NCBI GenBank assembly: GCA_000149265.1 | Contig: CH003412.1 | Span: forward strand, 3,023,853-3,087,852 | From: Ciona savignyi | Lineage: Eukaryota; Chordata; Ascidiacea; Phlebobranchia; Cionidae | Direction: 5' to 3' | DNA: 64,000 nt | Shown here: positions 12,125 through 25,300 of the stretch, piece after piece | Numbering within the stretch: the stretch's first letter is position 1 | How the letters are laid out: each line of letters opens with the position of its first letter | Translations under genes and position numbers: made by a program | Notes under the pieces: generated by a model | The model's database searches: none | Seen by the model: only the letters and a program-made list of their open reading frames with translations | Told to the model about the DNA's origin: nothing

Positions 12125-12560
12125 GTTTCAGTACGTCATTGTGTATCAGTTGTATGACGTGATAACTCCCCGCAACCGGTCTGTAGCGTGAACGTAGGCG
12201 TGGAACTTGGCAGATATATAATGTGTGGTGGCATTTGCTGCAGTGTTACATAGGTGATAATTAAACAGTTTTTGAGTGTAAATTTAAGGCTACGTGGTGT
12301 AAAGCTTTGTAAGGTAAATTTACGATCAGTACGTGTGTTGATAAGGAGCCTATAGTTAAAAGGTAAATTGTTTATAAACATTATTAAAAATTAAAAAAAC
12401 AGTTAGTTGTTTGTTTCTTGGACAAAGTTATAGGTTAACATAATAAAATTACTTTAAATTTTGGAGTTAGAGAGGCAGTAATAGCAAAGCAATATACTTT
12501 GACCAAAAAAAGACAATAAAATTTATTATTTCTTACCGAAGCCCCAACAAGTCTGGACCT

Positions 12561-12607
12561 TTAGCTTATACCATATAAAGTGTATAAGATAGCACTTTAT
12601 AAGCTAA
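12561..12607. repeat. 47-bp inverted repeat (hairpin)
   Basis: The arms TTAGCTTA and ATAAAGTG on the left pair with CACTTTAT and AAGCTAA on the right. A short asymmetric bulge (about 6 bases) interrupts the left arm, and the loop is about 10 bases. It lies in the long gene-free stretch. It may be a fold-back remnant or a small structured RNA; nothing else supports a function. Confidence 0.6.
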
Positions 12608-14931
12608 ACTTTGTTTCGTGGAGTATACGTATTTTATAACTATGTTTACAAACATTAAATCGATTTTAGTTACGAATTATCGATTTCACCGTTATACGCA
12701 TCTTGAGTTAACTCAGTTCATAAATGGATGTATCCCCTTCTCATACACGCGTCGCTTAGTGAAATGAATAAATTAATCAAGATCTTTTGAAGCATGCGTT
12801 ACCTCAAGTTTGGTATAATTTAAAAGTATGGATTATTTCGAGGCCTTCGGGAAATTACCACGAGAATAAGATATATGGATCATTCATTACCTCGTGGATG
12901 GGGTGAGATGGCGACGAGAGGGAATTGGAAATAACTACCTTTAAACTTTGGAGTCAACTTGAGTTAAATATTGATTCAATTGGATATGATATATTTGTTT
13001 ATACCCGGTAGTTAAAAAAAACTGTGGTAAAATACGTATGGAAACATATTATATTCTTGGATGCGTTATTTTAGCCTAATTCAGTAAGCGTTGTATTTGG
13101 ACTTTTTCGTGTCGATTTGATAATATGTTTTAACCAGAGTTAAATGATACCGGTATATTGGGCGACGCCAATTTGAATACCCACTTCCTCTCTTTGATAA
13201 TAATGACTTGATGGGTCATTGCTTCAAATTCTCTTCATGTGTCGATGCAACTCGTCATCGACATTTTTACCATACTAAGCTTGTTGTCCTTAACTGTTCT
13301 TACAACACAATAACTGATCTTACAATACGAGTGAGATCACCGGAAGTTGGCAACAGGGTAAGGGAACGTATAGTCTTAAAGGAACAAAACTCGTAGGGTT
13401 TAAAGTAAGATAGCGATGCGTATGATGTACTAGACGGCACTTCATAACGATGGAAGACGTGGAGCAGCAAGATTTTTTGATAACCAAGGCACAAATAACA
13501 ACGCGTATGTTAAATAGCGTTTTATACTACGAACATAAGCAAACTATAAAATGAGTTAAAAAATGCTGTCGAAATCATGTTCAGTATTTTGCTAAAAAAG
13601 TGCGAGAGCAGAAGCGAGGCACACAACTGCATCGTGCGCGCATCTTATAGTTCATCTATATTACAATTACATTAAACGTTTTTTTTCTTATTTTATTTTG
13701 GAATTGAATATCTGTCGTTGCCTGAACTGCGACTCAAGCGACCACAAATCGAACAACCCGTAACAAGCCGAATTTTCGGATCACGCGTCGGACTAAAATG
13801 TGGACAAGTCCCAGGGGTTGCCAAATATCGACCCAAATTTAGATCGTTAAATCGACTTCCACGTAGTCAACCTGTAGCGAGATATTTTAATCTGTACATT
13901 CATTCCACAGACTCTTTGAGTAGAACTGTGTATTTTGTGGAAAATATCAAACTTTAAAAGAAAATGACGTCAGCGAACAGGTATAATATGTGCTCATTTA
14001 CTGCCATTAAGACATTGTACTATATATTAGCAATTTTTAAAGTGTGGACGTTGTCTAAAAAGTTAGAAAATCATTTATTCTTTGGTGTAAATATGCGCCG
14101 GTACTATATTATTATTGTTTGGGGACAAATATGAAATATAAAAAAATATGTTTGTATGGGGTCGATAATTTTGCGATTAATAATTTACAAATCCCACCTG
14201 TAAGAAGTTAAGGGTCTTGTGGTGCATTTTACTCGCACATGCTGTTAGTGTCACCTATAAAAGTAGTTTGCTGTCGTTGCGTCTGCAAACTGCACGTTTA
14301 TTTACTAATTCAATTTAGTTTAATTTTTTTTCATTGCAAAAAGATAATGTTTTTTTCTACTGTTGTCAAAACGACAAATGTTAAAACTCGTCAATGTAAA
14401 GATTAATAAAAAAAGTTAGGTTTTCGATGCCAGACGCCATTGCTTTTCATTCAATTTAAATTGTATAATTATTCATATAAGGGCTTAAATCAAGCATCCG
14501 TTTTGTTGCGAACTTAATTGCGCCCTTTGGTATCGTAATACACGAATATAAGAAAAACTAGGAAGATAGTCACGATGTTACATGAAGACAGTCACGTAGT
14601 CACAGACGTCTTTAAAAGAACGAAAAATATGTTATTGGGAATTAGGCGATTTGCCGATTTATTAGACAAGGAAATATATATTTAGAATATTAATGTTTAT
14701 ACAGGAGCGTGTAATTGTCAGATAACATTGTACTCATCGTCGGGTTACCAAATATATTAAAGTGTGTTGTTTATCATACGCCACTTGCTAAACGTATTTC
14801 CCATATAACCGACTGTGGTTAGCGGCTGGTTTCAATTCCCCAACCTTTTCCTTTTGAGTCTCCAACCGCCCGAGCTCTTCTATAACATTTTTAATTTAAA
14901 GCTATGTTTCCACAGAAAACACGACCAAGTC

Positions 14932-16413
14932 ATGAAGATTCTCGTGATCGGGGACACTGGGGTCGGTAAAACACAGTTTGTCAACAAATTCGCACGTGAC
15001 CAATTTGAACATGACGTAAAACCTACGGTTGGTGTTGAATACGTCACAAAGACAATAGTAGTGAAAGGTCACGTGGTGTGCCTGCACATTTGGGATTTGG
15101 CGGGGAGAGATATGTTTAGGTGAGAGTTATGTTCATTTGATTTTTGATTAAATCGATCGCTGAGGTTAAAACCATTCCGGAATAATATGATGCCCTATGA
15201 TAGTTTGAATAAAATCTGGTCTTCCAGTTATAACGATATAAATGAGCCAACCATATAATATATGGTACTGTATATTATACAGTACAGTAGTCCTATTAAG
15301 TGTGAGCATACTTTGTCTCACGTTTCTTTCAATAAATCTTGGCTTCCCAGCCACGGATATAAAGAACAAACAATCCTTACAACGTGATTACGGTGAGATT
15401 CTCACACTGTGACTAAATTTTGACTATGAATATGAGGGGCTTTTTAAAATTTCTAGATCAGGCAAATATATAATGCGCAGACGGTTACGAAGTCACAACC
15501 TTTTGTTAAACGATCTACAGTGCATCTGAATCCTATTTTACAGAAATCACGTCAATAATTTCTTAAGTGGCTCCTGAATAATTTAGATCCCGGAAACAAT
15601 CAAAACATTGGATTCATAATAAAATTTACAGTGGTATATTGATTTAAAAATCGATGGCACGCGAACTTAGAGAGAACTCTGGATAGAGATATCGCGTCGG
15701 TGGTTCTACAAGCTTACTTTTTTCCGAGCATTAAAGTTTACTTTAAAATATTTATTTTCTTAAAAATATAATTTGAACCGTTTATTTTGACTACAATAGT
15801 AGACAGATATATATTTTATTTTATTTGTTACTTAAGGCTGCTATATGTTTATGTTACACCGTTTCAAATTTGGTTTTACAACAGGAGCATAACGAACGCG
15901 TACTATTCGGGAGCGGTGGGTGCACTCATCGTCTATGACATTACTAAGATCCGAACTTTCGACAACACGACTTATTGGTTCGAGAACTTGGCGTCGAGAA
16001 TGTCGGAATACATCGATTGTCCCGTCACAATGCTTGTCGGCAACAAAGTCGACCTGCGTCATCAGCGATCGGTACCCAGCGAAGCGGCGATTCGGGTTGC
16101 TAAGCAACGTGGTGCGTCATTCGTCGAGACTTCCGCCTTGACCGGAAGTGACGTCACAAAAGCGCTACATCGGCTGGCGGAGCAGATTCTGGACAAAATG
16201 GAATCGTCGCAACTTCGCCATGAAGTTACTATGGGAGCCGGACTCCAAAATGGCGCCAAGTCGCTTTCCGTTAAACCGTACGAGGAACTGACCGTGGAAA
16301 CTGTCATCCAAAAACAACCGTCATCAAATAAATCTAGAATTTCAAGAATGATGGAGAAGTGCAGCGAGTCTGCAAGAGACAATTGCTCATTCTGTTTCAA
16401 TTGTTGCGAATAA
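14932..16413 (+). CDS. Rab family small GTPase, Rab11-like, atypical switch II
   Basis: Exons 14932-15119 and 15885-16413 give 238 residues in frame. Rab proteins are membrane-traffic switches. Visible: P-loop GDTGVGKT (7-14), effector Thr in KPTVGVEY, WDLAGRD (54-60), NKVDL (116-120) and ETSAL (144-148). The stretch AYYSGAVGALIVYDI and 'NKVDLRHQRSVP' most resemble the Rab11 group. The usual catalytic Gln of WDTAGQE is Arg59, so GTP hydrolysis should be weak (inference from family knowledge). The C-terminus ends in NCCE, a plausible double prenylation site with extra cysteines before it. The frame is open upstream after a possible acceptor (TTTCCACAG, just before 14915), so an extra N-terminal exon is possible and the true start is uncertain. 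A polyadenylation signal AATAAA lies at 16602. Confidence 0.92.
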
Positions 16414-16969
16414 ATTGGTGCTGTACTATCATAACAAAACAAGCCAAAAGTCGTTAATTTGTGTCAACTTTTTACTATTTCTATTTTTTTTATATTATGA
16501 CTGTCGTTTCCATATTTTCGTACAGTTTTTACAAGCGGAGTAATTTTGTTGTTGCAATGTACAGTTTGTGTGAATGGTGTAGTTGCAATGTACAGCGTGA
16601 AAATAAATCGGAGTTCTTTAACTTGTTTATTTCCGGGTAGACTGTTGCCACCAGCCTAAACAGCAAAGCGCGTTTGCCATACATTTTTTTCAAAATCCAA
16701 AAGATTCCTCAACGATTACATGACCAAATGTGTAACGCTACCGATTCATTACACCTTTCTATATAAAATGAATTAAGTGAGAAGCACATTACGAGTTCTA
16801 AACTTAAAACGGTAAAAATGTTTGATCCCTTGTTTGATACATCATCAGTACAGTACAGGCAAATGATTTGTCACCCGCTACTGGCAGAGTGAGACTGACG
16901 CTGCCGCCTGCCGAACGATGGATGCCTATAACACACGTTCTGTTTATAGACCGTTCTTAAGTTTGCAAT

Positions 16970-17078
16970 TTTTACCGAGCTTAGTTTCAAACCCATGGTG
17001 AGATCGTCAATAAGACCGTTTTTGGATGAAGTTGTTTAATGTAACGGTCGCGTTAACCATTCAGCCACACGATCGTAT
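16970..17078 (-). repeat. tRNA-Ser-like SINE (family 2)
   Basis: Read on the minus strand it starts CGTGTGGCTGAATGGTTAA, a good Pol III A-box like tRNA-Ser, and has a B-box-like GGGTTTGAAAC about 80 bases later. The same sequence recurs at 17101, 45.6-46.3 kb and 56041. Confidence 0.75.
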
Positions 17079-17100
17079 TTAAAAAAAATGTTATACTCTT

Positions 17101-17194
17101 AGTGTCGAACTCAGGATTGGATCATTGAAAAGTCCGTTTTTTTGTAAGTCTGTATATGTAGCGGTTACGTTAACCATTCGGCCACACGACCATA
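17101..17194 (-). repeat. tRNA-Ser-like SINE (family 2), second tandem copy
   Basis: Same orientation as the copy at 16970-17078 and about 20 bp away. The head 'tggccgaatggttaacgtaa' is well conserved and the B-box region more decayed. Confidence 0.7.
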
Positions 17195-17346
17195 CTGAGT
17201 TTGTCCTTATACCCCCAATTTAAAAGTAATAGTTATGATTTCTATTATATATTCCATTTCGAAAATGGTGCTTTCCCGGGAACACAATTTTATTTTATTT
17301 GAAAAAGTTTTCTCACATAGATCTATTTCGTCATTTTACGGTTAAA

Positions 17347-18953
17347 ATGGAGGACCTGCTTGTTAAATTGCAAGACTATGAGCAGCATCTTCAAGATTTA
17401 AAGGCACAAGAAAGTTATTTGGCAGAAAAATACAGTGGGTTCAATTATTTTGTTTAAATAGTTATTTCTTTTTCACTTTAACAAAAAATGCACCATTATG
17501 TAGGCTACAGGTGTCTTTTCCAATTTAACGTCTTGGGATTAATAAAATGTCCAAAAAAACAGTTAACTTTTCCACTTATAAACTTATTTTATTTTTTATT
17601 TATAAATTCAATCTAAGGTTTTGAATTGTGGATTAAACTGACATAAAGCAGATACAACTTCAAACATATTAAAATCTAAAACACATTCTGCCAGAACACC
17701 AGATGATGAGTACCTAGCATCTTTACCTTAAACACTGTCTATGTGGTTTGCATACTTTGGCAATAACCAACGTTGCTAGAATAATAGCTATAGTAATCCA
17801 ACCGTGGGCACCAGGTTATCTAAGAAATGGGCTCGAGTTCAACCATTATGATGATTTTACAGTCGGAGATAAAAATATTTCTCTAATTGCAGGAAGCATA
17901 TTAAAACCGTGGCCAATCAAGTGTGAAGCGGAATCTCCCCCTAAGAATGAAGAAGAAGAAGCTGCAACAACTTCTTCAAATGGTTTGAAAGAAGTTGAGA
18001 AAATGCTGGAAAAAGCAAGGGTTGTTCGGAGCAAACATCCCGCTCCCAGAACAAAATCTGCACCGAAATGTAAAGACTGTGTAAAAGGAAATTGTTCGAA
18101 GCACAAAAGCTTGAAAACAATAAAGTCGAAATCCATGTCAACTAGTACATCTGCTAAAACTGAAGTGGGTTCAAAACCGAACATTAAAACTGAAGCCAAA
18201 CCAACAAAAAGCGAAACTTTTTTACCAAAGCGGCAGCAGAATTATAAGTACGTAAACTTTGAGGAAGTTCTTCAAGAAAATCCAATTCCGCAAAAGATTT
18301 TAAAATTAAGAGCAATGCATGAAAAGTTAAGAGCCAACGAGGTTTTTGATTCCATGTTCATGGAGCAACCTTGTGAAGCTGAGAAAAGGTTTATCTCAAA
18401 GCTAAGAGGTTGTGGGGGATCAACGGAAAATGATATTTTAACATCGGTTGCGTTAAACAACAAAATCGAGGAATGTGTTGCGGTGGCCGAACGCTTGATT
18501 GAGGCTTTATCGGCGTTTAAAGAACCTGAATTCGGTGTAGATTTAAAGTTTATGTACCACCGTAAAAGTTTGCTTGCGCACGCACAAGCTCTAGTGGAAG
18601 ATCTTGACAAAATGTTTAGTTACATCCATAAAGTTGAAGTGATTGATTTTGGAGAATCTGAAAACATTCCCCAAATGGAACTTGACGAAATAAGTTCATT
18701 TCACCAGTACTTTGTATACAATCATAGAAATGAGGTTGCAAAATTTACGGCAGCCAGACATGATCGAAAATGGCTTGATGTTCAAATCGCAATCAAAGAG
18801 ATGCTGCAGAAGAGGGTATTTCCCGTACTAGAGAACCCAGATATAGAAGGCGATGAATTGCTAACCATCCTTCCCCAAGCTCACGGATTATTGATGAAGA
18901 GGAATCGATGTGCTATCAATCCATCACTTGTGTATGATGATTCCGAAGATTGA
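17347..18953 (+). CDS. TEDC2: tubulin epsilon and delta complex protein 2
   Basis: Exons 17347-17434 and 17815-18953 join in frame (408 residues; human TEDC2 about 433). In mammals TEDC1 and TEDC2 act with delta- and epsilon-tubulin to stabilise centriolar triplet microtubules. Seen here: a short N-terminal coiled-coil-like start (MEDLLVKLQDYEQ), a Lys/Ser-rich disordered middle (about 60-150) and a helical C-terminal half. The assignment rests on three matching segments: LEKARVVRSKH, LKFMYHRKSLLAHAQALVEDL, and a C-terminal run with KWLDVQIAIKEMLQKRVFPV and LPQAHGLL, in the order of the human protein. Similarity is moderate, so this is a probable orthologue. Its 3' end faces that of TRMT1 376 bp away. 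Confidence 0.74.
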
Positions 18954-19329
18954 AACCAAATGACCCGGTGTATGTATCTTCAAGTAACTTGGTCCCAATG
19001 AAACAGCAAACTTACTTCCAGAGGATGTTATGTGCTGCTTTAATTCAATATTATATGAAATTTCCTTTACCTCTAAACCTCTTATTTATTGAAGTCAAAT
19101 TTAATTTCAATCCTTAATGCACTGAATTGTAGGATCCTTTTTACACGCAGAATGTTGACCATAAGTCCAATAGTGGGGGGTTTAACATGCCGAGTTTGTT
19201 GGAAATGCATTTAGCAGACATAAAAAACATTCCTGTCTTTCTTTCATAACAGAGATTCTCAAAACTTTTATTTTTTCTCCACAAGATAAAAACAATTATT
19301 TTATGATAAAAGAGTAAAAAATAAAAAGT

Positions 19330-22300
19330 TCAAGTTGATTTTATTTTCTTTGACTTTTGTTTGTAATCTTTATTATTTTTTCCTCGTTTTCCTTGAAACT
19401 TTTTGCTTTTTTCCTTCAAATCAAGAGATAATTCAATTCCACCGTCCCTGTAAAAACATATCGCTTGGTTAATTGTCTGGAAAAATGTCAACATAAAATC
19501 ACCCATTGAAATAATGGGTGTGTCATCTCAGATTTATCACTGTTACTGTCATATGAAGTTACTGTCAAAGAATATATCACTGTTAACTCACAGTCCCAAG
19601 GCCCAGCCCAGTTGCCGAGGTTTTGCATTTTGTTCTATATATGGAGATGTTATAGTTTTATTTTAACCCATTAAACCTCTGAGTTTAACTGATAATTGCT
19701 AAGTGCCTTACTAAACGACACAACTGATTAATTGGTGTTAGGTTATGTATTTATATGTTACCAAGATCAATGCATATTGCATCAGAGGCAAAACAAAATT
19801 TACGTCCAAAACATAGTGCAGACCGTTAATAGTCAATTTACTTGACCTACTTGCTTGATTTTGCTCTCGACTTTGGCCCCCAGTTCGCTGGCAAGTTGGG
19901 AAACCTAACGATTCCTTTGACCTTGGACACAGAGTCTGCGTCTTTGTGCTCAGTAAAATCTATTTCTTTGGTCTCAATCTCTTTGTTTAAAATAAATTTC
20001 GCGGCAGAGTCTTCCTTTAGTTTCTCAGTTTTGATAGCTTGGCTCTGTCCCTGGTATAGTATCAAACATAAAAAAAAAATTAAAATTATGAATTTTTTAT
20101 TAAAATCTAAGGAAAATAACCAAATTGATCTAGTCGGACCTTAGACAAAGAGGTTTAAACACAAAAGTACCATTAAATTGCCTCAAACATTGTAATATTC
20201 TCACACTTTTTGTCCCCCTGTTTTACAAGATGTGGACAAAAAGTGTTCGGGTTTTTGTCTTTCTGCAAGACACTTTAACAGCTGTTGACTTATTGTTTAG
20301 GAAAAAAGTAATCTGATGATTGCGTGTGTTTTTATGCATTTTACCGACCCCAGGAATAACTTGACTTTTCTACGCTTTATTTATAATACTTGTTTCACTA
20401 GTTCATTGCTAAAAACTTAAGTGAAAAAACAATAAACAACACATTGCATTATCTTCAGTAGCCCAGGAAAACTGGGCAGGAAACAAATGTTGTTATTACA
20501 CAGAGAATAAATATGAGTATCCCATCCCAATAAAAACCACTAAGTCATACCCAGGTTCGCATAATATCCCAGATCACTGTTGGCGGGGCGTCGGTCTTTA
20601 TGGAGTTAACCCGGCCGTGGAAACCTGACACGCGATATCCTGCATTTAAAATCGCTGATCTGTGATAGGATAACAGAAAGGTATTATACTTTGTAAAAGA
20701 AGTTTTTTAGAATAAATGGATATTTTATGCTACTCTAATAATATGCTTTGCTCGTATTAGCAGTTCGACAGAATTATTACCCGAAAACTAAAAGTTAAGA
20801 CTCAGGATTGCAGATGCCTCCACACCTACGCACTTACACAATAATTAAAAATGGGCTCGATACTAAGGCTATTTTTTGTAAAGAATTGGTATATGTATCA
20901 GTCACGTAAGAAGAACAAAACTTTAACTTGAATGTAGGAGTTTTGGTGTGCAAGATCACTAGAAGCCAACTTGAATAGAAATTTAAAGTGAGAGTTTAAA
21001 CCAACCTAATGAGTTTTGAGGGGGGTGAACCACATCGTAAGGTCATTGAGAGTTCATCTGTGACGTAATAAAACGGAATGTCTGGAAGCTCCTGGTGACA
21101 TAATGTTAAACCTTTTACATAAAGCAATGGATGTCTTAGGCTGTACATTTATTATATGGCATTATTGGCATATGTGTATATTTAAATATTATAAAGCCAA
21201 CCATACTACAAAAGTAAAGTGACTAAGAGTTCAACTTGTCCAGAAGTATTAACAACTCACAACTAGACTGACAAAATTATAGACGGAAAACCACCCATGC
21301 AATATTTTGAAACAGATGTGACGCCCCACTTACTTCAACCACCATACTAAGCATTCCAATAATCCGTTCCGCAGTTCCGAATCTTGTTGGGAAACTTTTC
21401 ACTGAGGTTAAAACCTTATTGACGAAATCGAGGTCATGTATTGCTGCCCCCCAGTATGGCCCACCTATCTTTAAAAATAACGGTTGTTTTGGGTTAATAT
21501 ATGTCTATATATGATTATTTAGCACCGATTTTATTTATTTACAACAATGAAAGTCTTTGTATTTGCTTGCGCAGTTAAGTTAATGACTGGTTATATTAAA
21601 AGTTATGTATGAAGTTTGGTCTATTAGGACAGACTTATTCCAGAAAACATTTGTGTCTTCCCCAAGGACAACATCACAGAAGCTAAGGTGTATATTGGAC
21701 CAAACTGGTTATTCCCACAGTAGTATTAAAAAGGTTTTTGTGATTTCAGCTGAATTCTGGCACTAAAAAGCTACATATTGACTAAATAATGAGAAAAACT
21801 AATACAACAAAGGCGAACAAAAATAACATTGTTTAAGTTTAAGATCACAGTCGGCAATATCTTGTGTGTAATAAAGGACATTTCTTTACCTCCAAACTAC
21901 CACATGCTCGCAGTCGAACCTGTTTCCAATGCGTTGAGTATAGTAAAAATGTCAATTCAGGTTATGTTCAATAAATCATTTATATACATACAAGAAAGTT
22001 ATTTATAAAAGGCATATCCAAGCCCATATGAATGAAAAAACAAACCTTATGTCGGTGGTTGCACTCCAAACACCTCTCCCCAACTGGAGGACCCACACTG
22101 GCGAAATACGTGGGGCTGGAAGGGGAAGGAATTCAATTGATTTAATATAAACAAAATAAAAAGTACAAATTTTTAATAATTTATTCTAAATATAGAATCA
22201 AAACAAATTTATTGTCTGATACCACTATTTAACATTTTACATTAGCCACTTAAAAAAGAGCTTTGGTTTAGTTGTTTAATTTTCTCCAAATTAGTTGTAG

Positions 22301-25300
22301 TAAAGTGCGATTAAACGATAAACTAAGGGAAACTTTTGGTTAAGTGTACAAAAAAGGAAAAAAACTTTGTATTGGTATAGTTTCAATAAACTCATTCAAG
22401 CAGAAACCTACTTTTTATCAGTGCCCTTTCTGTCCACTAAATGCTGCGAATGAAACGAACTGCATCCAACACAACGATACAACTTGATCTGTTTGCTGTC
22501 GAGGTAACATTTTTGGTGGAAATTTGACAAAAAGTTAAAAAATTAAAAACTCTCAGAAAACATAGGGGTAAATAACTTGTATTACAACATACAATGGATA
22601 TGTAATATATGGCACCATCCTGTAACCAACCTTGATGTTTGTTGAGCAATGCTTGGTTTATAATGAACTTGCACGAATATTCGAACATAGAAGTCTACGC
22701 TGAGTGACAACAAAGGGACGATGTATCTTGAATATCTAGCAGCGTGCGATGAAATAGCACTTAGCACCATCCTCAATGCCTGTGGGAATACGGTAGTTTT
22801 TTTCTATTTTATTGAGGTGTAATTTTTTACATGAATAGTTCTGCATTGCTGGCTATAACAAGTATCCATTGACCAACGTTTTACCAGAAAGCTTGTATTC
22901 AAGAATAGAAACACACATATTGATTATTGGGAAATCCGTAATAATAATTTCATTTAAAAGATCGAAGGAACACTAGAATGTTGGATATTCGAATCAACCA
23001 CCTACTAAATATGTTTTCTTGGTCAAAACTTTTAGGTTAAAAAGCTTTTACGAATTTTTCTATAAATTACATAAAGATACATAAAACATTGAAATCACCT
23101 GTTCATGACAAGCTTTGGTTTTGAGTGGAACCGACTGATATTTTGCCCAACAAGTCCCAGGAAAATTACCTGCCATCACCGCCATGTCTGTACATGTAAC
23201 GCATAGAAGTCCTGTGTAGGGCAGGGTTAAAGGGTGTAGGGGGTACTATGTGTCGGTCCCTTGTCGGGATTTCAATGGTACAGTGTCTGACCCAAAATAA
23301 TAAAGATAAGATATTTTTAAAATAGTAATTGTCCATTTTTTTTAATTAGGTAACTTGTGCCAACTGCCTGAAAAAGTTTTTATTCCCATAACAATTTTCA
23401 CAGATTTTAGGCCCAGTGGATAAGCAGTATTTTAAGTGCGTATCCTTCATATGAAATGTCGGCCATCAGGACTACAATACGCCTGTGGAACTAAGTGACA
23501 TTTTCTGATGCTTCGTATCTCCACTATGGAGATATTCATAGTTTATTGCAAAATTGTCATCTAAATTAAAAAATATATTTAAATATTCTACCCACACAAC
23601 CAGCATACCTCCAGGTTTAACAGCTTGCACAGCAGAATCAAGGAAACAAGCGGCACTGCCATAAGGATCAATGTCAATCACATCAAATTCCTTGCTTTTG
23701 CCCCGGTTTATATACATGTAAGTTCTGCGGATTAGATAATCATTTTAAGGGATTTAAATCTGATGTGCTGTTGTGTGGGTGAACAAATAATTACAATGTT
23801 TTGATGGAAGTTCCGATTTTAATATTCTGCATATTTCTGCAAGTGCATCCCTAGTATTTATTATTAGTAGTAAATGTTTTACTTAATGTCCAACATACCC
23901 ACTGGACCAATGTTTTAAGATATTTATGTTTTAAGAAGGCTTTCAACTAAGTTCTGAAAAGAGCTCAAATTCAGAGTCATATTAGATTACTTTAAATCTT
24001 ATACAAATACAAAATAAGAATACTAAGTAATTACATGATAAAAAAAATCATGTGAAATTTGAAATCGCCTTACGTTGCATCACCCTGGTTAGCTTCTACG
24101 ACATCACAAACATTATTATGATCAATATTTTGTTTGATTAGATGGAAGGCATCCTCGGACAAGTCATTTGCGACGATTTGCTTCACTCCAGGTAACTCTT
24201 TTGCAAAACGCACCGAGCGCAGACCAGTGGCTGAGAGCGCTTCTAATATCCTTACTCCATTCTGTTTGGATAAAAATAAGGATAAACCAACCCAAAATGA
24301 TATACCAATGGTGTAAATACTTATTCTGTAATATGGAGGGAAAAACAATCATGCAATCAGAAGAATTACATAATATGTGTGTGCTACTGATTGCTTTTCA
24401 TAATATGTTAATTTAATTTCTAATAATAATAAAACTCAAATTTTCATTCTCTTTTTTTTATATAAAGCCAAGTTCTTTCTTACTTGCTCTAGTTTGACAT
24501 CCATAGTAAATACCCATATATAGACTTAGCAATTATCTTGGTGGGTTTGTGTCTTCAGTTGAAATGTTGCAGGATCTAAACTAATCGCATGAAAACTATG
24601 ATATCACAACCTAAGTAATTTATAATTGTCTATAAATGATAGTGAGACACTATTCCTTATTTCAACCGGTTTAAGCAATATAATTTACCTCTAACTTTTC
24701 TCCAGGGTAAATTGTTACATCTGAACAGTTATCATCGTTCAATGAAATAACAGACGAATCATTCCTTGGAAATTCAACCGCTGGAAATAACGATAATCCT
24801 TTTAAAATTGGTTTTTATTTTGTAACTAAAAATTATGTCATTGCATGGTCAGTAGACTATCAGTGGAAATTAACACTTAACTGCTTATACGCAATTTATT
24901 ACTTTACGTGTGCAGCCACAAATTACTTTAAAGCACCAAGTTTTGGTAGGGTATTCATGTTTATCCCCCCTGAATGGGAAGTATTGCAACCATCGATCAA
25001 TTCTACTCATAGTATAAAGTACAAGTAACACAAAGNNNNNNNNNNNNNNNNNNNNNNNNNNNNNNNNNNNNNNNNNNNNNNNNNNNNNNNNNNNNNNNNN
25101 NNNNNNNNNNNNNNNNNNNNNNNNNNNNNNNNNNNTTATTAATGGGTTCGAGTAAATTGGAGGAGCTGTGAATCATATACAACACACTGCAATAGCTCCG
25201 GCAACCTGACGGTGGGCACGCGGTGATCTAACGGTTGCCTGTGTGTTATCCCCTTTGGTTTTCTCATTTATAAACATAAATATCCTATCCTAGGTTAATT

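Larger units (their letters stand above)
8369..14814. other. 6.4-kb stretch without a recognised gene
   Basis: Only short, unrelated open frames occur (the longest are about 120 codons near 10.4-10.8 kb and about 80 codons near 13.7-14.0 kb), none with a recognised family. A degenerate repeat (11982-12124) and a hairpin (12561-12607) are the only clear structures. The stretch at 13718-13950 is a little richer in GC than its surroundings and has an open frame without a usual ATG start. I could not assign it. Confidence 0.5.
16414..17346. other. intergenic between Rab and TEDC2
   Basis: Holds the 3' end of the Rab gene, two reversed tRNA-Ser-like SINE copies, and the promoter side of TEDC2. 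The 14-mer 'gttgcaatgtacag' occurs twice near 16551 and 16582. No other gene seen. Confidence 0.6.

Noticed and set aside
13718-13957. 79-codon plus-strand frame in GC-richer DNA
   Set aside because: No ATG start, no family resemblance; kept only as a remark in the intergenic entry.
15841-16442. Open frames antisense to Rab exon 2
   Set aside because: Shadows of the well-supported Rab exon.
25003-25185. Frame across the run of N
   Set aside because: It exists only because undetermined bases are read as open.
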